Positions 53,677 to 62,199 of a stretch of DNA of 64,000 nucleotides are shown in pieces. The first letter of the stretch is position 1, and each line of letters begins with the position of its first letter. The notes beneath the pieces were generated by a model. It was not told the DNA's origin and did no database searches. It worked only from the letters and a program-made list of their open reading frames with translations. A program made the translations under genes and the position numbers. The stretch comes from Histidinibacterium aquaticum (GTDB lineage: Bacteria > Pseudomonadota > Alphaproteobacteria > Rhodobacterales > Rhodobacteraceae): the NCBI RefSeq assembly GCF_008710275.1, contig NZ_VYQE01000007.1, forward strand, positions 62,001 to 126,000, in the 5' to 3' direction.

Positions 53677-54399
53677 TCAGACGAAGAACTGGCCGCCGTT
53701 CGCCGTCAGGGTCGAGCCGTTCATGAAGCCGGCGTCGTCGGAGGCGAGGAACGTCACGCAACGCGCGATTTCCTCGGGCTCGCCGAGGCGGCCGGCCGGG
53801 ATCTGGGCGATGATCGACTCGCGCACCTTCTCCGGGACGGCCATGACCATCTCGGTGGCGATGTAGCCCGGGCAGACCGCGTTGGCGGTGATCCCCTTGG
53901 CCGCGCCTTCCTGCGCTAGCGTCTTGACCAGGCCAAGGTCGCCGGCCTTGGTTGCGGCGTAGTTGGCCTGGCCGAACTGGCCCTTCTGGCCGTTGATCGA
54001 CGAGATCACAATGACCCGGCCGAAACCGCGCTCGCGCATGCCGGGCCAGATCGGGTGGATCGTGTTGAAGACACCGGTGAGGTTGGTGTCGATCACCTCG
54101 TGCCACTTCTCGGGGGTCATCTTGTGGAATGGCGCGTCCCGGGTGATCCCGGCGTTGGCCACCACGACCTCGATCGGGCCGAGGTCCGCCTCGACCTGGG
54201 CGATGCCGGCCTTGCTCTCCTCGTAGTCGGCGACGTTCCACTTGTAGGTCTTGATGCCCGTCTCGGCGGAGAAAGCCTCGGCCTTCTCGGTGTTGCCGGC
54301 GTAACTCGCCGCGACCTCGTACCCCTCGGCCTTGAGCGCCGTCGAGATCGCAGCGCCGATGCCGCGGCTGCCTCCCGTCACCAGTGCGACACGTCCCAT
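53677..54399 (-). CDS. phbB: Acetoacetyl-CoA reductase
   Basis: Reduces acetoacetyl-CoA with NADPH to (R)-3-hydroxybutyryl-CoA, the monomer for polyhydroxybutyrate. A 240-residue SDR with TGGSRGIG (8-15), NAG at 82-84 and a complete triad S134, Y147, K151 (NYAATK). SSINGQKGQFGQANYAATKAG is diagnostic for PhbB. CAGGAGGAGG precedes the ATG. It is the third gene in the order phbA, patatin-like, phbB, all on the minus strand with gaps of 58 and 17 bases. Confidence 0.96.
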   Translation of the reverse strand: MGRVALVTGGSRGIGAAISTALKAEGYEVAASYAGNTEKAEAFSAETGIKTYKWNVADYEESKAGIAQVEADLGPIEVVVANAGITRDAPFHKMTPEKWHEVIDTNLTGVFNTIHPIWPGMRERGFGRVIVISSINGQKGQFGQANYAATKAGDLGLVKTLAQEGAAKGITANAVCPGYIATEMVMAVPEKVRESIIAQIPAGRLGEPEEIARCVTFLASDDAGFMNGSTLTANGGQFFV

Positions 54400-54416
54400 C
54401 TGTTCCTCCTCCTGAG

Positions 54417-55247
54417 TCAGTTCCGGTCCTTCAGCCACCGGCGCCCGTCCTCCTCGCCGCAGGCCCAGGTGGCGCGCAGCTTTTCGGGGTCGGTGAAGTC
54501 GATCTTGTCTGCGGGGCAGGCCTGCTCCGGCGGCAGGTAGACCCGTCCCTCCGCCTCCGGAACGTTCCGGTAGCGGCGGGTGAGCATGATGAGTGTCCGG
54601 CCCTCGTCCGGATCCGGGAAGGGCGCCTGGTCGAACATTCCGCCGTCGATGACCGGCTTGCCGTGCCACATCGGCGGGTCGAAGACCGGCGGGATCGTCG
54701 CGGCGGCGCAGATGAGATCGGTGAGGGTCCCTTCGCGGGCGGCTTCACGGGCGTCGACGAGGCTGGCCGAGACGCCGAATTTCTCCGGCAGGCTCATGTG
54801 CGGTGAGGAAACCGTGTGCAGCTCGGCCTCGTAGGCGAGCGTCGCCGCGGTGCCCGTGGCCTTGGACCAGCCGTGCGAGGGCGGGTGGCCGATGAGAACC
54901 TGGTAGGAGGGCCCGTCGGAGATGATCTGCCGGGCCTCCACGTCGATGACCCGCTCCACGACCTCGCGGTAGATCCGCTGGTGCGGCGTCATGCCGTCGG
55001 TTTCGTAGGTGTCCCAGGCGATGTTGCTGTCGGCCTCGGCGAAGCGCTCCATCATCACGTCGAGGACCATCTTCCCCCGGCGGCAGATGAAGCCCGCCGC
55101 CGAGAGCGCGCCGCCGGAGACCGAGGCGATCCGCTTCGGATCGAGCCCGATCTCGTCGCGCACGACGTCGACGAAACCGCCCTGCCAGAAGCATCTGAGT
55201 CCGCCGCCGGAAAAGACGAGCTGGTCGAAGGGACTCTCTCGGGACAT
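54417..55247 (-). CDS. Patatin-like phospholipase/esterase
   Basis: A 276-residue patatin-fold hydrolase. The oxyanion motif is GGGLR (14-18), the nucleophile S44 lies in SVSGG, and the catalytic aspartate D201 is in IDGG. The first glycine of the usual GxSxG is serine here. No signal peptide is present, so it acts in the cytoplasm. It lies between phbA and phbB, suggesting a role in PHB granule lipid or ester chemistry, but this is inference; it could also be a phospholipase unrelated to PHB. A longer open frame upstream is not used, since the ATG at 55247 starts the conserved domain. Confidence 0.87.
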   Translation of the reverse strand: MSRESPFDQLVFSGGGLRCFWQGGFVDVVRDEIGLDPKRIASVSGGALSAAGFICRRGKMVLDVMMERFAEADSNIAWDTYETDGMTPHQRIYREVVERVIDVEARQIISDGPSYQVLIGHPPSHGWSKATGTAATLAYEAELHTVSSPHMSLPEKFGVSASLVDAREAAREGTLTDLICAAATIPPVFDPPMWHGKPVIDGGMFDQAPFPDPDEGRTLIMLTRRYRNVPEAEGRVYLPPEQACPADKIDFTDPEKLRATWACGEEDGRRWLKDRN

Positions 55248-55264
55248 GGCGGCTCCGGCTCGGG

Positions 55265-55296
55265 AAAGAAGAGACCCGGCCGTTTCGGGCCGGGTC
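55265..55296 (-). terminator. Stem-loop after phbA
   Basis: On the minus strand GACCCGGCC and GGCCGGGTC (55296-55273) pair around a 6-base loop, followed by TCTTCTTTCC. The T-rich tail is imperfect. It may partly terminate phbA transcripts before the patatin-like gene, giving more phbA than downstream mRNA. Confidence 0.6.
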
Positions 55297-55305
55297 GCGG
55301 TGGGC

Positions 55306-56478
55306 TCAGCGTTCGATGCAGAGGGCGACGCCCATGCCGCCGCCGATGCAGAGCGTGGCAAGTCCCTTCTTGGCGTCGCGCCGCTTCATCTCGAAGAGCA
55401 GGGTGTTGAGGACCCGGGCTCCGGAGGCGCCGATGGGGTGGCCGATGGCGATGGCCCCGCCGTTCACGTTCACCTTGTCGGGATCCCAGCCCATATCCTT
55501 GTTCACCGCGCAGGCCTGGGCGGCGAAGGCCTCGTTGGCCTCGATCAGGTCGAGATCGTCGACGCTCCAGCCGGCCTTCTCCAGCGCCTTGCGGGAGGCG
55601 TGGATCGGGCCGACGCCCATGATCGAGGGGTCGAGGCCGGCCGTGGCGTAGGCGGCGATCCGGCCCATGGGCTCGATCCCGCGCTTCTCGGCCTCGGCGG
55701 CGGACATGAGCAGGACGCCGGCAGCGCCGTCGTTGATCCCGGAGGCGTTGCCGGCGGTAACGGAGCCGTCCTTGGCGAAGGCGGGGCGCAGCTTCTGCAT
55801 GTTGTCGATGGTCGCGCCGTGGCGGATGTACTCGTCCTTGTCGACAACGGTCTCGCCCTTGCGGTGCTTGACGGTGAAGGGGATGACCTCGTCCTGGAAC
55901 TTCCCGGCGTTCTGCGCCGCCTCGGCCTTGTTCTGCGAGGCGAGCGCGAACTCGTCCTGCTGCTCGCGCGTGATCTGCCACTGCTCGGCCACGTTTTCGG
56001 CCGTCTGGCCCATGTGGTAACCGTTGAAGGCGTCCCAGAGACCGTCGCGGATCATCGTGTCGATGTAGGTGACGTCGCCCATCTTGTGGCCCTGCCGCAG
56101 GTTCTGGGCATGGGGCGCCATGGACATGTTCTCCTGCCCGCCGGCGGCGACGATGGAGGCGTCGCCGAGCAGGATGTGCTGGGCGCCCAGCGCGACGGCG
56201 CGCAGGCCGGAGCCGCAGACCTGGTTGATGCCCCAGGCGGCGCTTTCCTTGGGCAGGCCCGCGTTGATGTGGGCCTGGCGCGCCGGGTTCTGTCCCTGGG
56301 CGGCGGTAAGGACCTGGCCGAGGATCGTCTCGGAGACCTCGCCCTTGTCGATGCCCGCCCGCTCGACGATGGCCTCGAGCACGGCGGCGCCGAGATCATG
56401 GGCGGGCGTGGTGGCGAAGCTGCCGCCGAAGGAGCCCACGGCGGTGCGGGCGGCGGATGCGATGACGACGTCGGTCAT
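55306..56478 (-). CDS. phbA: Acetyl-CoA C-acetyltransferase (beta-ketothiolase)
   Basis: Condenses two acetyl-CoA to acetoacetyl-CoA, the first step of polyhydroxybutyrate synthesis. The 390-residue thiolase has the acyl-accepting cysteine C88 in [11 protein letters not shown], the catalytic H347 in [11 protein letters not shown] and the second cysteine C377 in LCIGGGMG. It begins the minus-strand operon with the patatin-like gene and phbB. A stem-loop lies just after its stop. It diverges from tag over 165 bases. Confidence 0.96.
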   Translation of the reverse strand: MTDVVIASAARTAVGSFGGSFATTPAHDLGAAVLEAIVERAGIDKGEVSETILGQVLTAAQGQNPARQAHINAGLPKESAAWGINQVCGSGLRAVALGAQHILLGDASIVAAGGQENMSMAPHAQNLRQGHKMGDVTYIDTMIRDGLWDAFNGYHMGQTAENVAEQWQITREQQDEFALASQNKAEAAQNAGKFQDEVIPFTVKHRKGETVVDKDEYIRHGATIDNMQKLRPAFAKDGSVTAGNASGINDGAAGVLLMSAAEAEKRGIEPMGRIAAYATAGLDPSIMGVGPIHASRKALEKAGWSVDDLDLIEANEAFAAQACAVNKDMGWDPDKVNVNGGAIAIGHPIGASGARVLNTLLFEMKRRDAKKGLATLCIGGGMGVALCIER

Positions 56479-56643
56479 GGGTGACTCCTCCAGACAATTC
56501 GGTTCGCGGGACGGTTGCGCCCCGACGTTGCCTCAAGTGGTAAGCGTTGAGTCCTTCCCGCGCAACATGACCTGTTGGCCGGACGGCTGGCGGAGCCGGG
56601 TCCGGGCGCCTAGTCTGCTTCGTGGCCGGGACAGGAGACTGAC

Positions 56644-57216
56644 ATGACGCGCTGCGCCTGGGCGGGGACCGATCCCGTCTACATCGCCTACCACGACACG
56701 GAGTGGGGTGTGCCCGAGTGGGACGCGCGGGCGCTCTGGGAGAAGCTGATCCTCGACGGCTTCCAGGCAGGGCTGAGCTGGATCACCATCCTCAAGCGCA
56801 GGGACAACTTCCGGGCCGCGTTCGCCGGGTTCGAGCCGGAGGTCATCGCAGGCTGGAGCGAACCCGAGGTCGAGCGCCTGCTGGCCGATCCCGGGATCAT
56901 CCGTCACCGCGGAAAGATCGAGGCGACCATCGGTAACGCGCGGGCCTACTGCGAGCTCGGGCAGGACTTCTCCGATTGGTGCTGGTCCTACGTCGACGGT
57001 GTGCCGATCCAGACCGACCGGGAAAGCCAGGCCGATGTGCCGGCCTTTACGCCGCTCTCGACGCAGATGTCGAAGGACCTGAAGAAGGCCGGGTTCCGGT
57101 TCTGCGGGCCGACCATCGTCTATGCCTGGATGCAGGCCTGCGGGCTGGTCAACGACCATGTGACCGAGTGCCCGAGGCGCGAGGACTGCGCCGCGATGGC
57201 GGGCACGGCAGCCTGA
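56644..57216 (+). CDS. tag: DNA-3-methyladenine glycosylase I
   Basis: Removes 3-methyladenine from alkylated DNA. The 190-residue protein matches Tag throughout: MTRCAWAGTDPVYIAYHDTEWGVP at the start, with zinc ligands C4, H17, H172 and C176 (NDHVTECPRR), and the helix-hairpin-helix-type core with LSWITILKRRDNFRAAFAGF. It stands as a single gene, divergent from phbA and convergent with moaE (7 bases between stops). Confidence 0.96.
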   Translation: MTRCAWAGTDPVYIAYHDTEWGVPEWDARALWEKLILDGFQAGLSWITILKRRDNFRAAFAGFEPEVIAGWSEPEVERLLADPGIIRHRGKIEATIGNARAYCELGQDFSDWCWSYVDGVPIQTDRESQADVPAFTPLSTQMSKDLKKAGFRFCGPTIVYAWMQACGLVNDHVTECPRREDCAAMAGTAA

Positions 57217-57223
57217 GCGCGGC

Positions 57224-57667
57224 CTACCAGCGAGAGAGCGCGTCCTCGTCGGCGTCCTTCGACTCGACCCAGGCCTCGCCCCGGTCGGTCACTTCCTTCT
57301 TCCAGAACGGAGCGCGGGACTTGAGGTAGTCCATGAGGTACTCGGCGGCGGCGAAGGCATCGGCCCGATGGGGCGCCGCGGTCGCGACCATCATGATGGA
57401 CTCGCCGGGAGCGAGGCGGCCGTGGCGGTGGATTACCATCGCCTCGGTCAGGGCGAACCGGTCGATGGCGGTTTCGACCATCTCCTCGATCGCGCGGCCG
57501 GTCATGCCGGGGTAGTGCTCGATCTCCATGTGACGAAGCCCGCCATCCACGTCCCGCACCAGGCCGGAGAAACTGACGACGGCGCCCGCGCCCGCGGCGC
57601 GGACAGTAAAGGCGTTGAGCTCGGCACCTGCGTCGAAAGCGTCGGTCTGGACCGAGACCCGGGTCAT
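57224..57667 (-). CDS. moaE: Molybdopterin synthase catalytic subunit MoaE
   Basis: Large subunit of molybdopterin synthase, which adds two sulfurs to precursor Z. The 147-residue protein has the family core GAVVSFSGLVRD, MEIEHYPGMTGRAIEEM, IHRHGRLAPGESIMMVATAAPHRADAFAAAEYLMDYLKSRAPFWKKE with the catalytic lysines near the C-terminus. It starts within TGATG at the end of moaD, so the two are coupled, as expected for subunits of one enzyme. Confidence 0.95.
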   Translation of the reverse strand: MTRVSVQTDAFDAGAELNAFTVRAAGAGAVVSFSGLVRDVDGGLRHMEIEHYPGMTGRAIEEMVETAIDRFALTEAMVIHRHGRLAPGESIMMVATAAPHRADAFAAAEYLMDYLKSRAPFWKKEVTDRGEAWVESKDADEDALSRW

Positions 57668-57912
57668 CAGCCGCCCGTCATCGGCGGGAAGAAGGCGACC
57701 TCCCGCGCGCCCTCGATCGGGGCGTCGAACTCGGCCAGCTCCTGGTCGATGGCGACACGCAGCGCGGAGACGTCGGCGAAGGCGGCGGCGTAGCGCTCTT
57801 CCTTCGCGCGAAGCTCCTCGACCAATTCGGCCACGGTTCGGGCACGGGTTTCGATCCGCTCCTTCGGCAGGCCGATCCGCTCGCGGACCCAGGCGAAGTA
57901 GAGGACGTCCAT
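57667..57912 (-). CDS. moaD: Molybdopterin synthase sulfur carrier subunit MoaD
   Basis: Small ubiquitin-like subunit that carries the thiocarboxylate for molybdopterin synthesis. It is 81 residues, ends with the required Gly-Gly (FFPPMTGG), and starts MDVLYFAWVRERIGLP. It overlaps moaE by one base (TGATG), and its own start overlaps the pgsA stop in the same way. A longer upstream open frame is a shadow of pgsA. Confidence 0.96.
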   Translation of the reverse strand: MDVLYFAWVRERIGLPKERIETRARTVAELVEELRAKEERYAAAFADVSALRVAIDQELAEFDAPIEGAREVAFFPPMTGG

Positions 57913-58493
57913 CACTCCGGCTCCTTCAGGAAGGGCATGGACTTCTGGAAGTAGTCGTAGCCCGTGATCAGCGTCAGGATGGCGGCGATCCAGAGCAGGA
58001 CGATCCCGGCCCACCCGGCGGCGTCGGCCATCTGCGCCGCCTCATGATGCGTGAAGATCCCCTGGCTGAACAGCACCGCGATGGCGAGCATCTGGGCGGT
58101 CGTCTTCCACTTGGCGAGCCAGGTGACCTTGAGCGTCGTCTTGCCCGGTCCGATGTACTCGCGCAGGCCGCTGACGAAGACCTCTCGGAAGATGATCAGC
58201 ACGGCGGGGAGGACGAGCCAGGGGGACATGTCGGTGTAACCCAGGATCACCGCGAGGGCGATCAGGACCATGGCCTTGTCGGCGATGGGATCCATGGCCG
58301 CGCCGAAACGGGTTTCCAGGCCCCAGGCGCGGGCGAGCCGCCCGTCGATCCAGTCGGTTGCCGCCACGCTGGCGAAGACGATCAGCGCCACCCAGTCGGC
58401 GAAGGGCCGGTTGAAGTACAGGAAGACGAGCGCGACTCCCGGCGCGGCCAGGAGGCGGAGGATCGTCAGGATGTTGGGTAGGGTCCAGCGCAT
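57912..58493 (-). CDS. pgsA: CDP-diacylglycerol-glycerol-3-phosphate 3-phosphatidyltransferase
   Basis: Makes phosphatidylglycerol phosphate, the first committed step to phosphatidylglycerol and cardiolipin. The 193-residue membrane enzyme has the CDP-alcohol phosphotransferase motif with D47, D50, G51, A54, R55, G64, D68 and D72 (TDWIDGRLARAWG...GAAMDPIADKAM), and about five spans. It heads the pgsA-moaD-moaE run, whose genes overlap by single bases though their pathways differ. Confidence 0.94.
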   Translation of the reverse strand: MRWTLPNILTILRLLAAPGVALVFLYFNRPFADWVALIVFASVAATDWIDGRLARAWGLETRFGAAMDPIADKAMVLIALAVILGYTDMSPWLVLPAVLIIFREVFVSGLREYIGPGKTTLKVTWLAKWKTTAQMLAIAVLFSQGIFTHHEAAQMADAAGWAGIVLLWIAAILTLITGYDYFQKSMPFLKEPE

Positions 58494-58534
58494 GGGGATG
58501 GCCTATCTCAATGGCGCCCCGGCGGGAAGGGCGG

Positions 58535-59071
58535 TCACTCGTCCCGCGCGTCGAGGGTGAGGTCGCGGATATCGCCGGCTTCCAGTGCGATGTCGGCGGA
58601 GACGCCGGCGGTCTCGACCCTGTAGTCCCCCGTCGGCAGCAGCAGCCGCGTGCCGGTCTCCGGGTGAACGGTGCGTGAGAAGCCGGGTTCCACGCTGCTC
58701 ACGGTGAGACGGAGCGGATCGCCGGGGTCACGCAGGACCTCGAGCCGGAGCAAGGCGGCGTCGAGGGTGAAGATGCGCGGCTCCACCCGCCCCCGGAGCG
58801 CGCGGACTTCGGACCGGATCACCTCGCGCCCGTCGAGACTGCCCGTGACCGTGAGCGGTCCGGCGGGCGTGTGATAGCGGTGAGCCGCACCGCTTTCCTG
58901 GGCGGTCGGACCAGACGGGCCTTCGACCTGCCAATCGATACTCTCTGTAATTTCCGGGCCGCCCGGCGCCAGCCGCGCCACGAGCGTGACCCCGGTGGGC
59001 CGCCCGAAGAAGACGAGTGCCGTCAGCCCGGCGGCGACGAGGATCGCCGCCAGGAGAAGGCGGCGGCTCAT
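58535..59071 (-). CDS. Exported or membrane-anchored protein of unknown function
   Basis: A 178-residue protein with one N-terminal hydrophobic stretch (RRLLLAAILVAAGLTALVFF), either signal or anchor. The rest is beta-rich and non-repetitive (VTLVARLAPGGPEITESIDWQVEG, GPLTVTGSLDGREVIRSEV). No family is recognised. It overlaps the stop of the OmpA-domain gene by ATGA, suggesting a functional pair in the envelope. It is the last gene on that transcript before pgsA, with about 40 bases between. Confidence 0.72.
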   Translation of the reverse strand: MSRRLLLAAILVAAGLTALVFFGRPTGVTLVARLAPGGPEITESIDWQVEGPSGPTAQESGAAHRYHTPAGPLTVTGSLDGREVIRSEVRALRGRVEPRIFTLDAALLRLEVLRDPGDPLRLTVSSVEPGFSRTVHPETGTRLLLPTGDYRVETAGVSADIALEAGDIRDLTLDARDE

Positions 59072-59973
59072 CCGGCGGGAACCACGATGATTTCCACCCG
59101 CCGGTTGCGGCTGCGGCCCTCCTCGGTGTCGTTGGTCGCCACGGGCTCGGCTTCCCCTGCGCCCCGGGCAGTGACGGGCGTGTCGAGGCTCGCCTCGGTG
59201 CGGAGCCAGTCCTGCACGGCCTCGGCCCGCTCCTGCGACAGGTCCCGGTTATAAGCCTCCGAACCCTGGGCATCGGTGTGGCCCACCACGCGGATCGCGC
59301 CGATGTCCCGCTCGCCCAGCGGCGCGACGAGATCCCGGAGCGATGTGCGGGCGGCCTCGGTCAGGTCCGCGCTGTCGAAGGCAAAGAGGACAGCACCGTC
59401 GAGCACCAGCCGCTCGGCGCTGCCGATGGCGGCGACCGCGTCGATGTCGGCCCCGGGCCAGCGGTTCTGGCAGAGAACTCCGTCGTCGATCAGGCGGACG
59501 AGCGAGAAGCTCTCGCCGGGTTCGACACCATCGGCCTCGGCAATGTCCACGTCCGCGCGGCCGCCCTCGATGGTGCCCAGGGGAATCCAGCGTTCTCCGT
59601 CCTGGGAGATCTCGACGAGCGTCCCCTCGACGTCCTCGCCGACCTCGAAGACGTGCAGGTCGGGGCCTTCGATGTCGATGAGGGCATTGTCGGTGAAGCG
59701 GTAGGTCACCCGGCCCTCGCAGCCGAGCGTGATGTGGGCCCGGTCGTCGCCGAGTTCGGCATAGTCCGGCGGGCCGAGGCCGGCGGCGGGATCGCGTGCG
59801 CTCTCGATCGGAGAGGGCTCCCCCATCTCGTAGCCGGTCACCTCGTCGGCGAAGGACAGGTCGCCGAGCGGGAGCGTGACCTCTCCGCCCTTGCCATCGG
59901 GATAGCTCTGCGGGGACTGCGCGAGCGCCGGAGCGGCGACGAGCAGGGCCGCGGTCAGAAGGATCGGTTTCAT
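59068..59973 (-). CDS. OmpA-domain protein with N-terminal unknown domain
   Basis: A 301-residue exported protein with signal peptide MKPILLTAALLVAAPALA. Residues about 20-175 form a beta-rich domain of no known name (VTYRFTDNALIDIEGPDLHVFEVGEDVEG...SLVRLIDDG) with two cysteines. Residues about 185-300 are an OmpA C-terminal peptidoglycan-binding domain, with DSADLTEAARTSL, RVVGHTDAQGSEAYNRDLSQERAEAV and SRNRRVEI. The start at 59973 is chosen over 59979 since GGGAG lies 6 bases before it but touches the other. It links an unknown envelope function to the cell wall. Confidence 0.88.
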   Translation of the reverse strand: MKPILLTAALLVAAPALAQSPQSYPDGKGGEVTLPLGDLSFADEVTGYEMGEPSPIESARDPAAGLGPPDYAELGDDRAHITLGCEGRVTYRFTDNALIDIEGPDLHVFEVGEDVEGTLVEISQDGERWIPLGTIEGGRADVDIAEADGVEPGESFSLVRLIDDGVLCQNRWPGADIDAVAAIGSAERLVLDGAVLFAFDSADLTEAARTSLRDLVAPLGERDIGAIRVVGHTDAQGSEAYNRDLSQERAEAVQDWLRTEASLDTPVTARGAGEAEPVATNDTEEGRSRNRRVEIIVVPAG

Positions 59974-60030
59974 CTGCATCTCCCTTCGCTTTTCGCAAGG
60001 GAAACACAGCGATCCCGACCGGATAAACCC

Positions 60031-61911
60031 CTAACCGCCCTCATGGAAATGAGCGTAGATCTTCTCTGCCAGCCCCTCGGAGATGCCGTCCACCGCCTTT
60101 AGATCGGCGAGATTGGCGCGGCCGACGGCCTTGGCCGAGCCGAAGTGGGCGAGCAGCGCGCGCTTGCGCGTCGCACCGACGCCGGCGATGTCGTCCAGAG
60201 GGTTCGCGGCCATCGACTTCGCGCGCTTTGCACGGTGGGTTCCAATGGCGAAGCGGTGGGCCTCGTCCCGCAGGCGCTGGACGAAGTAGAGCACGGGGTC
60301 GTTGTGGCGCAGGGCCATGGGGCGCTTGCCATGCCGGTGGAACTCTTCCTTGCCGAGGTCGCGGTCGATCCCCTTGGCGACGCCGATCATGGGAATGTCC
60401 TCGACCCCCAGTTCGGCCATGATCTCGTGCACGGCGGAGACCTGCCCCTGCCCGCCGTCGATCAGGAGGAGGTCCGGCCAGGTGCCGGACTGCCGGTCCG
60501 GGTCCTCTTTCAGGAGGCGTTTGAACCGGCGGGTGAGAACTTCCTTCATCATGCCGAAGTCGTCGCCCGGCGTGAGGTCTTCTCCCTTGATGTTGAACTT
60601 GCGGAACTGGTTGCGCTCCAATCCCTCCGGCCCCGCGACGACCATGGCGCCCACGGCGTTGGTGCCCATGATGTGGGAGTTGTCGTAGACCTCGATCCGC
60701 TGGGGCACGTCGGGCAGGTCGAAGGCCTCGGACAGCCCGCGGAGCAGACGCCCCTGCGTGGCGGTCTCCGACATCTTGCGGGCAAGGCTCTCGCGGGCGT
60801 TCCGGAGGGCGGAAGAGACGATCTCGGCCTTTTCCCCGCGTTGCGGCACCGTGACTTCGACCTTGCGGCCGGCCTTCTCGGAGAGGGCCTCCGTCATCAG
60901 GTCCGCGTTGTCGAGCCCGTGCGATAGCAGCAGCAGGCGCGGCGGCTCGCGGTTCGCGTAGAACTGGCCGATGAAGGCTTCCATGATCTCGGACGGATCC
61001 TCGTCGCCCGAGATGCGCGGATAGTAGTCGTGATTGCCCCAGTTCTGGTTGGAGCGGATGAAGAAGACCTGGACGCAGGCCTGCCCGCCATCGGTATGAA
61101 GCGCGATCACGTCGGCCTCGGCGGTGGTCTGCGGATTGATCCCCTGGGCACTCTGCACCTGGGTCAGCGCGCGGATACGGTCGCGCAGGGCGGCGGCGCG
61201 CTCGAACTCCATGGCCTCGGAGGCCTCCTGCATCTGCGCGGCGAGCTGCTCTTGGACCTTGGTCGTCGAGCCCTTCAGGAAGCGTTCGGCATCCTTCACG
61301 AGCCAGCGGTAGTCCTCCTTCGAGATATGTCCCACGCAGGGGGCGCTGCACCGCTTGATCTGGTAGAGCAGGCAGGGACGCGTGCGGGTCTCGAAAACAC
61401 TGTCCGAGCAATTGCGCAGCAGGAAGACCTTCTGGAGCTGGTTGAGAGTCCGGTTCACGGCGCCTGCACTGGCGAAGGGGCCGTAGTAGTCGCCCTTTTC
61501 CTTCTTCGCGCCGCGGTGCTTCTTGATCTGAGGGTAGTCGTGGTCCTTGGCGACGAGGATGTTCGGGAAGGATTTGTCGTCGCGCAGCAGCACGTTGAAC
61601 TTGGGCTTGAGCTGCTTGATGAGATTCTGCTCGAGCAGCAGGGCCTCGGTCTCGGTCCTCGTCGTCAGGAACATCATCGAGGCCGTCTCGCGGATCATCC
61701 GGGCGATCCGGGGCGAGTGGCCGGTCGGACGGGCATAGCTCGAAACACGAGCCTTCAAATTCCGCGCCTTGCCGACGTAGAGCACGCGGCTCTCGCTATC
61801 GAGCATGCGGTAGACGCCCGGAGAGCTCTCCAGATTGCGTAGATAGGACTGGATGCACCGGTGCCCCGTGAGAGGCGAATCGGTCCGATTTTCAGAGGGC
61901 TGTTCGGTCAT
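60031..61911 (-). CDS. uvrC: Excinuclease ABC subunit C
   Basis: Makes both incisions around DNA lesions in nucleotide excision repair. The 626-residue protein has the N-terminal GIY-YIG nuclease ([20 protein letters not shown], about 31-50), a cysteine-rich stretch (CPC-like [17 protein letters not shown]), the UvrB-binding UVR domain ([27 protein letters not shown]), the RNase H-like C-terminal nuclease and a tandem helix-hairpin-helix end ([23 protein letters not shown]). No LexA-type GTTC-N7-GTTC repeat is visible in the upstream 288 bases. Confidence 0.97.
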   Translation of the reverse strand: MTEQPSENRTDSPLTGHRCIQSYLRNLESSPGVYRMLDSESRVLYVGKARNLKARVSSYARPTGHSPRIARMIRETASMMFLTTRTETEALLLEQNLIKQLKPKFNVLLRDDKSFPNILVAKDHDYPQIKKHRGAKKEKGDYYGPFASAGAVNRTLNQLQKVFLLRNCSDSVFETRTRPCLLYQIKRCSAPCVGHISKEDYRWLVKDAERFLKGSTTKVQEQLAAQMQEASEAMEFERAAALRDRIRALTQVQSAQGINPQTTAEADVIALHTDGGQACVQVFFIRSNQNWGNHDYYPRISGDEDPSEIMEAFIGQFYANREPPRLLLLSHGLDNADLMTEALSEKAGRKVEVTVPQRGEKAEIVSSALRNARESLARKMSETATQGRLLRGLSEAFDLPDVPQRIEVYDNSHIMGTNAVGAMVVAGPEGLERNQFRKFNIKGEDLTPGDDFGMMKEVLTRRFKRLLKEDPDRQSGTWPDLLLIDGGQGQVSAVHEIMAELGVEDIPMIGVAKGIDRDLGKEEFHRHGKRPMALRHNDPVLYFVQRLRDEAHRFAIGTHRAKRAKSMAANPLDDIAGVGATRKRALLAHFGSAKAVGRANLADLKAVDGISEGLAEKIYAHFHEGG

Positions 61912-62199
61912 CTCGACGGGCTTCGATTCGCGGGCCGCGCTGCAATGGTAGCGTCACGCGGGCAAGAGTTAAGGTATCCACGAATTCTGGGGATAACTCT
62001 GTGGGACAGTTCTGGTCAGGTCGGATTTTTCCTTGGTTTTTCACCGTTTCGTTACATTGACTAATTTTTAAGCACTATCATAACTGGTTGTTTGCAAAAG
62101 ATATTATTTTCGCATGGCGACCACAGCGTCATACCGGCCCAAAACCCTATGTCATATGCCATAGACAGCCGGCGCGGTGCACAAGTCGACGCGGATCGT
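61912..62199. promoter_or_regulatory. AT-rich intergenic island upstream of uvrC
   Basis: A 288-base region that contrasts strongly with its GC-rich surroundings, especially 61965-62160. It holds TATCCACG and GGGGATAAC (both near the DnaA box TTATCCACA) within a GAGTTA...TAACTC inverted repeat at 61966-61999, then T-rich runs (GGATTTTTCC, GGTTTTTCACC, CTAATTTTTAAGC) and an exact TGTC-N10-GACA at 62150-62167. It must carry the uvrC promoter. Whether it is also a replication-linked or regulatory site is unknown. Confidence 0.55.

Noticed and set aside
61912-62199. Calling the AT-rich island the chromosomal origin
   Set aside because: DnaA-box matches are only 7 of 9, no known origin-flanking genes such as dnaA, parAB or gidAB are present, and GC skew could not be computed. 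It is kept only as a lead.
61912-62199. A LexA (SOS) box upstream of uvrC
   Set aside because: No GTTC-N7-GTTC repeat of the alphaproteobacterial type is present.
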